A stretch of DNA of 64,000 nt from Girardinichthys multiradiatus. Its lineage: Eukaryota > Chordata > Actinopteri > Cyprinodontiformes > Goodeidae. How positions within the stretch are numbered: the first letter of the stretch is position 1; each line of letters starts with the position of its first letter. The stretch lies in assembly GCF_021462225.1 (NCBI RefSeq), contig NC_061815.1, positions 47,989,873 to 48,053,872 on the forward strand. The letters run 5' to 3'. This document shows, piece after piece, positions 58,516-64,000 of the stretch. The notes beneath the pieces are model-generated. The model was not told the DNA's origin. It made no database searches and worked only from the letters and a program-made list of their open reading frames with translations. The translations under genes and the position numbers were made by a program.

Positions 58516-59210
58516 CATGTAAAGAAGAAGGCGAAAAAGTGGTCAAAAGCAATGCTGTGCATTGTGACCTACAGACTACAAAGAAAAAATGTACAACTAC
58601 ACAAAGCCTTAATGTGGCAATTACAGGTCAGTTCCTCTGCAGCACAAGCCTTCTGGACTCGGGACTCCGAAGCAGAGGAACATGGATGTTTTTAACGAGA
58701 CGCTGAGCTTATGTAGGTGTTTTATGTTCGATTTTTTTATGTTTTCATCAGGAAACGTGTGTTTAAACAAAGTGTCACTGAAACAGAGGTAATGTTTACA
58801 TTATGCATACCTGTACTTCTCTGGAAGTACCAGGCTCGTGGATTCACATTCCTAGAGCAAGCAGCTTTCCTGAGCAAATATTCGTTTTTCAAACCAAGGC
58901 TTCTGATGTTTATTCTCACCAGACAACCACCATGTATACCAGATTTAGCACTGTAAACATCAATATGTCATATTCTCTTTGAAATGCTTTTAAATGGAAA
59001 AAAAAAATGTTTCAATACCTGAATAGTAATTGTGGAAAAAAAGTGCAGCGAAAGTGTGATGAACTTTGTTGAGAATGTGGAGCAGCACAGGGACACCATC
59101 TTTTGTAAATGATCCAAGAGTTTTATGCAGTTCTTTTTGTTTCTTTTTAAAGAAACTGAATCAGTGTCTGTAAAAGTCATTAACAGTAATTTATGTTGTG
59201 TTTATACATA

Positions 59211-59216
59211 AATAAA
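59211..59216 (+). promoter_or_regulatory. Distal polyadenylation signal AATAAA
   Basis: AATAAA about 840 bases after the stop. It is followed within 40-60 bases by GT-rich sequence of the type that binds cleavage-stimulation factor. It would define a long tenm3 3' UTR. Confidence 0.45.
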
Positions 59217-59240
59217 GTCAAGCTGGTTTTAATTTCATTC

Positions 59241-61450
59241 TTGATATATTTTGGGATATGTTTGTCTCCGGGCTGTTCATACGGATGTTTAGGTTTTCTT
59301 TACGGAGCTTCAGATTATCTGTAGGTTCTCTCACTTTAAAAATCATTTTTTAATCCTTTTTTGTTTCTTTGAACACTTTTTTTAATTAAAAAAAACATTA
59401 CATAACCAAATAGAACTGAGTAAAAAACTAAACAAAATCGATTTGTTAAAAAGCTGTATTTAATGAGTTTTGAATTTGAATCCAATGTAAAGGATGCAAG
59501 TTTAATAAAAATTGATGTTAAGGTAGTTTTGTTTAGAATTTTTTTTTTTTTTTATCTTATAGAAAGTCTGGAATCTCAAGCATTTTTCCATACTTCATTT
59601 TCTTTTTCCCATACCTGTCCAGACCTGGAAAATTATCAAAGCACATTTCAGACTTTTCAAGGCTGCAAGGGAATCCTGGCGTTTTGACAGTGGCAGTAAC
59701 ATGCATGTAGTCACAAGTATTCACAAATGGTAAAGTATCTCTAACACAAAGCCAACATCACTTCCACGAAATTTAACATTTACTGGGCATGATGCTTTTG
59801 ACCTGGGTTCCTGGTCAAAAAGAATAAATATTTTATCAACAGATATATTTCATGAAACCATCTTACACAAAAGCCAAATATAAATTGTCAGTAGGATTTT
59901 CTAATATTAAATGATTTGGGGGTTATTTTGGTAGCTGTTTTTTAACCACATGATAGATCTTACAAATAAATTCTTCCTTCTTTGAGCAGATTTCAAGAGA
60001 GGAAAACAACTTAAGTGAGCGTTAATCAGTCACTAATTTGGAAATCATCAAAGGAAGTCTTTCAAACTGGTGATGTATGAATAGCAAGAGGTTTTTTAAT
60101 AAAAAATAAACACCACAAATTGCATTAATGATTGAAAATACATCCTTTGAGCTACAAAGCCAAAGAAGACAAATCCAGCTTCGCTTTGAAGTCAGCTGCT
60201 TGAGGCTGTTTTGATCTGAATAGTGTGAACTGTAGCTAAAGGAACTCTGGGTGTAATTTACCTGAAACGGGCCCAGAGAGGGTCACACTCAGAACAGATT
60301 TTTAGGTTTGGGTTTACGTGAAGCTTCGATTGTTTAATTTCCTACAAATGACAATTGTTTTGTGATCGGGATTCCTACTGGTCGCAGAGTTATTTATCAA
60401 AGCGCAGAAGGTCTTCTGTGATGGAATGTTGCATAAAAACTAGTCCCTTTTTCTGGCAAACTTCAAACAGCATCCCAAACCAAACAGGAGCTGCATATTC
60501 TCTGCACACAAGCTGATCTCAGCTGCTGCTGTTTGACCTACTCTTTGCTGCTAAAGTGTCCCACAGAAAAATGTCGACATAAACAGCGTCTCATCAGAAT
60601 TAATATGGTATAAACAAACAATTGTGATGCAATGTATTATTTAAGGGTCCCTGCAGATCACTGCATATTGTTCCATCACATTAGTACACCAAGGAACTTA
60701 CACTAGTCTCTTTTTTTGTTTTATAAAGTTCAGTACAACACTATTGACACTGTTGAACTCTTTCACATTTTGTCACTTAAGCACAAACATGCTGTTGGGA
60801 TTTTCTGTGGTAGACCAACACAGCCTAGCGCATCATTGTAAAAAAAAAAAATGATGACCGACTTTAATTTAAAATTCTTTTTTTTATAAGAAGTGTGGCA
60901 TACATCTATATTTAGCCCTATACATTTTAGAGGTAGCTTAAGCTCAGTCAATTTTCAAGTCTTGCCACAGATTCTTAATTACAGTGATGTCCAGACCAGA
61001 GGTCTCTTTGGATCTTCCACAATTAATAACTTTGGCAGAAAATGCTAAAAAAAAAAAAAAAAAAGAATGTTTTTAAATTTAGATAAAACAGTTGTTGGAT
61101 TTAAAAGTTTTTTCATGGAATATTTGCATTGAATTACCACAAACGATCGACACTCAAAGTACCAGGAATATATTTTAGATGTGTTTTTTTTTTTCACAAA
61201 TATCAGCATCCGATAGAAGAAAATGTTTTTTTCTTCATATTTATTAAAATCACAAAATATAAATTAACTAGTGGTGCTTTAAATGGACAAAATAAAAAAT
61301 CCTTTAGTAGATATTCATCAAGTTTTAAGCTGTTTTTTTTTTTAATGGTCATGTAACCATAGCAGTTCTAGAAGGGTTTTATTTAGCTGGACCCGAAGCA
61401 AAAATGGCTCTTTTGGTTGTAAGATGGCATAGACCCTTCTAAGCCATCAA
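59241..61450. other. Intergenic sequence downstream of tenm3
   Basis: AT-rich with several T or A runs, including 18 A at 61047-61064. Only a Tc1 fragment (60735-61020) is recognised. Confidence 0.6.
60735..61020. mobile_element. Tc1-like element fragment
   Basis: Contains ttttctgtggtagaccaaca, tcaattttcaagtcttgcca then cagattct, phrases of the same Tc1 family as 44036-44745. One end only; a run of 12 A interrupts it. Confidence 0.62.
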
Positions 61451-61595
61451 TATAAACTGCTCAAAAAATAAAGGGAACACTTAAACAACACAATATAACT
61501 CCAAGTAAATCAAACTTCTGTGAAATCAAACTGTCCACTTAGGAAGCAACACTGATTAACAATCAATTTCACATGTTGTGCAAATGGAATAGACA

Positions 61596-61609
61596 ACAGG
61601 GGGAAATCT
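61596..61609. repeat. Target-site duplication, left copy (14 bp)
   Basis: acagggggaaatct, repeated exactly at 62290-62303, flanking the LINE fragment. Confidence 0.88.
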
Positions 61610-62289
61610 CCAAGTCCGAGGCCATGGTTCTCGACCGGAAAAGGGTGGTTTGTCCTCTTCAGGTTGGAGTGGAGTTCCTGCCTCAAGTGGAGGAGTTTAA
61701 GTATCTCGGGGTCTTGTTCACGAGCGGGAGATCGACAGACGGATCGGTGCGGCTGCCACAGTAATGGGGGCGCTGTGCCGGTCCGTTGTCGTGAAGAGAG
61801 AGCTGAGCCGAAAAGCGAAGCTCTCGATTTACCGGTCGGTCTACGTTCCTACCCTCACCTATGGCCATGAACTTTGGGTCATGACCGAAAGAACGAGATC
61901 CCGGATACAAGTGGCTGAAATGAGCTTCCTCCGTAGGGTGGCCGGGCACTCCCTTAGAGATAGGGTGAGGAGCCCGGCCATCCGGGAGGGGCTCGGAGTA
62001 GAGCCGCTGCTTCTCCACATCGAGAGGAGCCAGTTGAGGTGGCTCGGACACCTCGGATGCCTCCTGGACGCCTTCCTCGGGAGGTGTTCCAGGCACGTCC
62101 CACCGGGAGGAGGTCCAGGGGATGGCCCAGGACACGCTGGAGGGACTATGTCTCTCGGCTGGCCTGGGAACGCCTTGGGCTCCCCCTGGAGGAGCTGGAA
62201 GAGGTGTCTGGGGAGAGGGACGTCTGGGCGTCTCTGCTGAGTCTGCTGCCCCCGCGACCCGGTCCCGGATAAAGCAGAAGACGACGAGT
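61610..62289 (+). mobile_element. 5'-truncated LINE inserted in the Tc1 element
   Basis: About 680 bases bounded by the 14-bp duplications. It encodes the C-terminal end of a non-LTR reverse-transcriptase polyprotein: VEFLPQVEEFKYLGVLFTSG, then after a frame change GALCRSVVVKRELSRKAKLS, IYRSVYVPTLTYGHELWVMT and FLRRVAGHSLRDRVRSPAIR. The frame then shifts again to RRSRGWPRTRWRDYVSRLAW. The 3' end reads cccggataaagcagaagac. Frameshifts show it is dead. GC content is well above its surroundings. Clade not determined. Confidence 0.83.
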
Positions 62290-62303
62290 ACAGGGGGAAA
62301 TCT
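62290..62303. repeat. Target-site duplication, right copy (14 bp)
   Basis: Second exact copy of acagggggaaatct. Confidence 0.88.
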
Positions 62304-62441
62304 TTGGCGATTAGCAAGACACCCTCAATAAAGGAGTGGTTCTGCAGGTGGGGACCTCAGACCACTTCTCAGTACCTATGCTATCTGGCTGACGTTTTGG
62401 TCACTTTTGAATGTTGGTGGTGCTTTCACACTCGTGGTAAC

Positions 62442-63454
62442 ATGAGACGGACTCTACAACCGACACAAGTGGCTCAGGTAGTGCAGCTCATCCAGGATGG
62501 CACATCAATGCGAGCAAGGTTTGCTGTGTCTGTCAGCGTTGTGTCCAGAGCTTGGAGGCGCTACCAGGAGACAGGTCAGTACACCAGGAGACGTGGAGGA
62601 GGCCGTAGGAGGGCAACAACCCAGCAGCAGAACCTCTACCTCCGCCTTTGTGAAAGGAGGAACAGGAGGAGCACTGCCAGAGCCTTGCAAAATGACCTCC
62701 AGCAGGCCACAAATGTGCATGTGTCTGCACAAACGGTTAGAAACCGACTCCATGAGGATGGTATGAGGGCCCAACGTCCACAAATGGGGGTTGTGCTCAC
62801 AACCCAACACCCTGCAGGACACTTGGCATTTGCCAAAGAACACCAGGATTGGCAAATTCACCACTGGAGCCCTGTGCTCTTCACAGACGAAAGCAGGTTC
62901 ACACTGAGCACATGTGACAGACGTGACAGAGTCTGGAGACACCGTGGAGAGCGATCTGCTGCCTGCAACATCCTTCAGACCGGTTTGGCAGTGGGTCAGT
63001 AATGGTGTGGGGTGGCATTTCTTTGGAGGGCTGCACGGCGCTCCATGTGCTCGCTAGAGGTAGCCTGACTGCCATTAGGTACTGAGATGAGATCCTCAAA
63101 CCCCTTGTGAGACCATATGCTGGTGCGGTCGGCCCTGGGTTCCTACTAATGCAGGACAATGCTAGACCTCATGTGGCTGGAGTGTGTCAGCAGTTCCTGC
63201 AAGATGAAGACATTGAAGCTATGGACTGGCCCGCCCGTTCCCTAGACCCGAATCCAATTGAGCACATCTGGGACATCATGTCTCGCTCCATCCACCAACG
63301 TCACGTTACACCACAGACTGTCCAGGAGTTGGCGGATGCTTTAGTCCAGGTCGGGGAGGAGATCCCTCTGGAGACCATCCACCGTCTCATCAAGAGCATG
63401 TCCAGGCGTTGTAGGGAGGTCATACAGGCACGTGGAGGCCACACACAATACTGA
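62442..63454 (+). pseudogene. Tc1-like transposase, DD34E, frameshifted
   Basis: Begins [20 protein letters not shown] with helix-turn-helix features. The catalytic residues are all present: Asp in FTDESRF (62886-62888), Asp in MQDNARPH (63155-63157) and Glu in NPIEHIWD (63260-63262). Exactly 34 residues lie between the last two. The frame breaks near 62976-62985 (after NILQ), so the first open frame ends at 63002. A second break is an in-frame TGA at 63083-63085 in the continuation, where Arg (CGA) is likely. The final part runs to HTQY and TGA at 63452-63454. No active enzyme without repair. Confidence 0.86.
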
Positions 63455-63556
63455 GCCTCATTTTGACTTGTTTTAAGGACATTACATCAAATATTTCTTT
63501 CTTTCTTTCAGATCTAGGATGTGTTATTTGAGTGTTCCCTTTATTTTTTTGAGCAG

Positions 63557-64000
63557 TATACTGATCCAACCATTTCATTCTAGCTATGAGGCTCATTCTC
63601 CTATAGTAAGGTGAACCTCCACCCCAGCCTCAACTTTTTGCGGTCTCCATGAAGCGACTCCAGCTAGTTTCAGCACAGTTTTCCATGTTGCTCTCAGAGT
63701 TTTATTTTGGTTTGGTCTTACCAGACCACCTTTTCCATGTGTTTGCTGTGTCCCCTGCATGGCCTGACGGAGATGAGGTGTCTCAGCTTACTTTCAACCA
63801 TTCAACAATGTTTTCCCACTTCCATAAAAGCCAAATATTTGGAGGGACCAACTAAGTCGTCATGTCAACAGATTCTCCCACCTGAGCTGTGGATCTCTGC
63901 AGCTCCTCTGGCCCTTCCCACTGGCCTTCTGACAGCCTCTTTGATTGATAGTCTTCTTTCCAGGCCTGTCAGGTTGAGGCCATGTCTTGGTAGGTTTGTA
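63557..64000 (-). mobile_element. Tc1-like transposon relic, minus strand, runs off the window
   Basis: From about 63622 the + strand reads aaggtgaacctccaccccag, cttttccatgtgtttgctgt, tcccacctgagctgtggatc then tctgcagctcctct, and at the end gccatgtcttggtaggtttg. This is the reverse of a Tc1 transposase gene of the same family as 17515-18170. Stops and small deletions are present. Confidence 0.72.

Larger units (their letters stand above)
58374..59240 (+). other. tenm3: Probable tenm3 3' UTR
   Basis: Non-coding sequence directly after the stop codon, AT-rich, with no reading frame of note. Proximal AATAAA signals lie at 58421, 58436, 58497 and 58510. A distal one at 59211 is followed by a GT-rich stretch near 59255-59275. 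Which signal is used cannot be told from sequence. Confidence 0.6.
61457..63556 (+). mobile_element. Tc1-like transposon with both terminal repeats, split by a LINE
   Basis: The left end (61457-61480) begins ctgctcaaaaaataaaggga. The right end (63532-63556) is its reverse complement apart from one extra A. TA dinucleotides flank both sides. Inside are a broken DD34E transposase (62442-63454) and a nested LINE (61610-62289). Confidence 0.88.

Noticed and set aside
62505..62942. 145-codon minus-strand frame
   Set aside because: Opposite strand of the Tc1 transposase; the + strand carries the catalytic motifs.
1..64000. CRISPR arrays, operons, phage or other prokaryotic systems
   Set aside because: None seen; spliced gene structure and repeat content are vertebrate.

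Overview
The window looks like vertebrate, almost certainly teleost fish, DNA. It is AT-rich and intron-dominated, with GT-AG introns and many decayed Tc1/mariner copies, fish-type LINE tails and a tRNA-derived SINE. I recognise one gene: the 3' half of a teneurin on the + strand, best matching teneurin-3 (tenm3). Fifteen coding exons run from 6491 to 58373. They join without a frame error and encode the last 1,846 residues plus the stop codon. The 5' half of the gene (cytoplasmic domain, transmembrane segment, EGF repeats, cysteine-rich region) lies outside the window, upstream of base 1.

Layout. 1-6490 is intron, holding an A-rich repeat and a Tc1 relic. 6491-12432 holds four exons for the transthyretin-like and FN-plug domains. 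23585-46091 holds the NHL beta-propeller exons, split by introns of up to 11 kb, and the last of these exons also starts the YD shell. 49402-56173 holds the rest of the YD (RHS-like) shell, including a 1.6-kb exon. 56993-58373 holds the C-terminal antibiotic-binding-domain-like/Tox-GHH-like region and the terminal TCAP peptide. A 3' UTR with several AATAAA signals follows. From about 60.7 kb to the end there is no gene, only transposon remains.

The most informative small feature is a 21-base microexon at 27568-27588, too short for ORF finding. It encodes NKDFRH plus a split serine. It matches the known alternatively spliced insert B of the teneurin beta-propeller, which controls partner choice (for example latrophilin binding and homophilic adhesion). 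Including or skipping it keeps the frame.

The transposon record is layered. A 5'-truncated LINE with 14-bp target-site duplications sits inside a Tc1 element (61.4-63.6 kb). A TTAA-flanked MITE sits inside an older Tc1 relic (46.6-48.2 kb). An internally deleted Tc1 lies at 24.5-25.4 kb. Relics of one widespread Tc1 family occur at least seven times in both orientations. A perfect 45-bp inverted pair (13549/18877) and a ~590-bp AT microsatellite are also present. I found no evidence of a wholly new biological system; the strongest signals are the microexon and the nested insertions. Family assignments rest on remembered protein and repeat sequences, not on a search.
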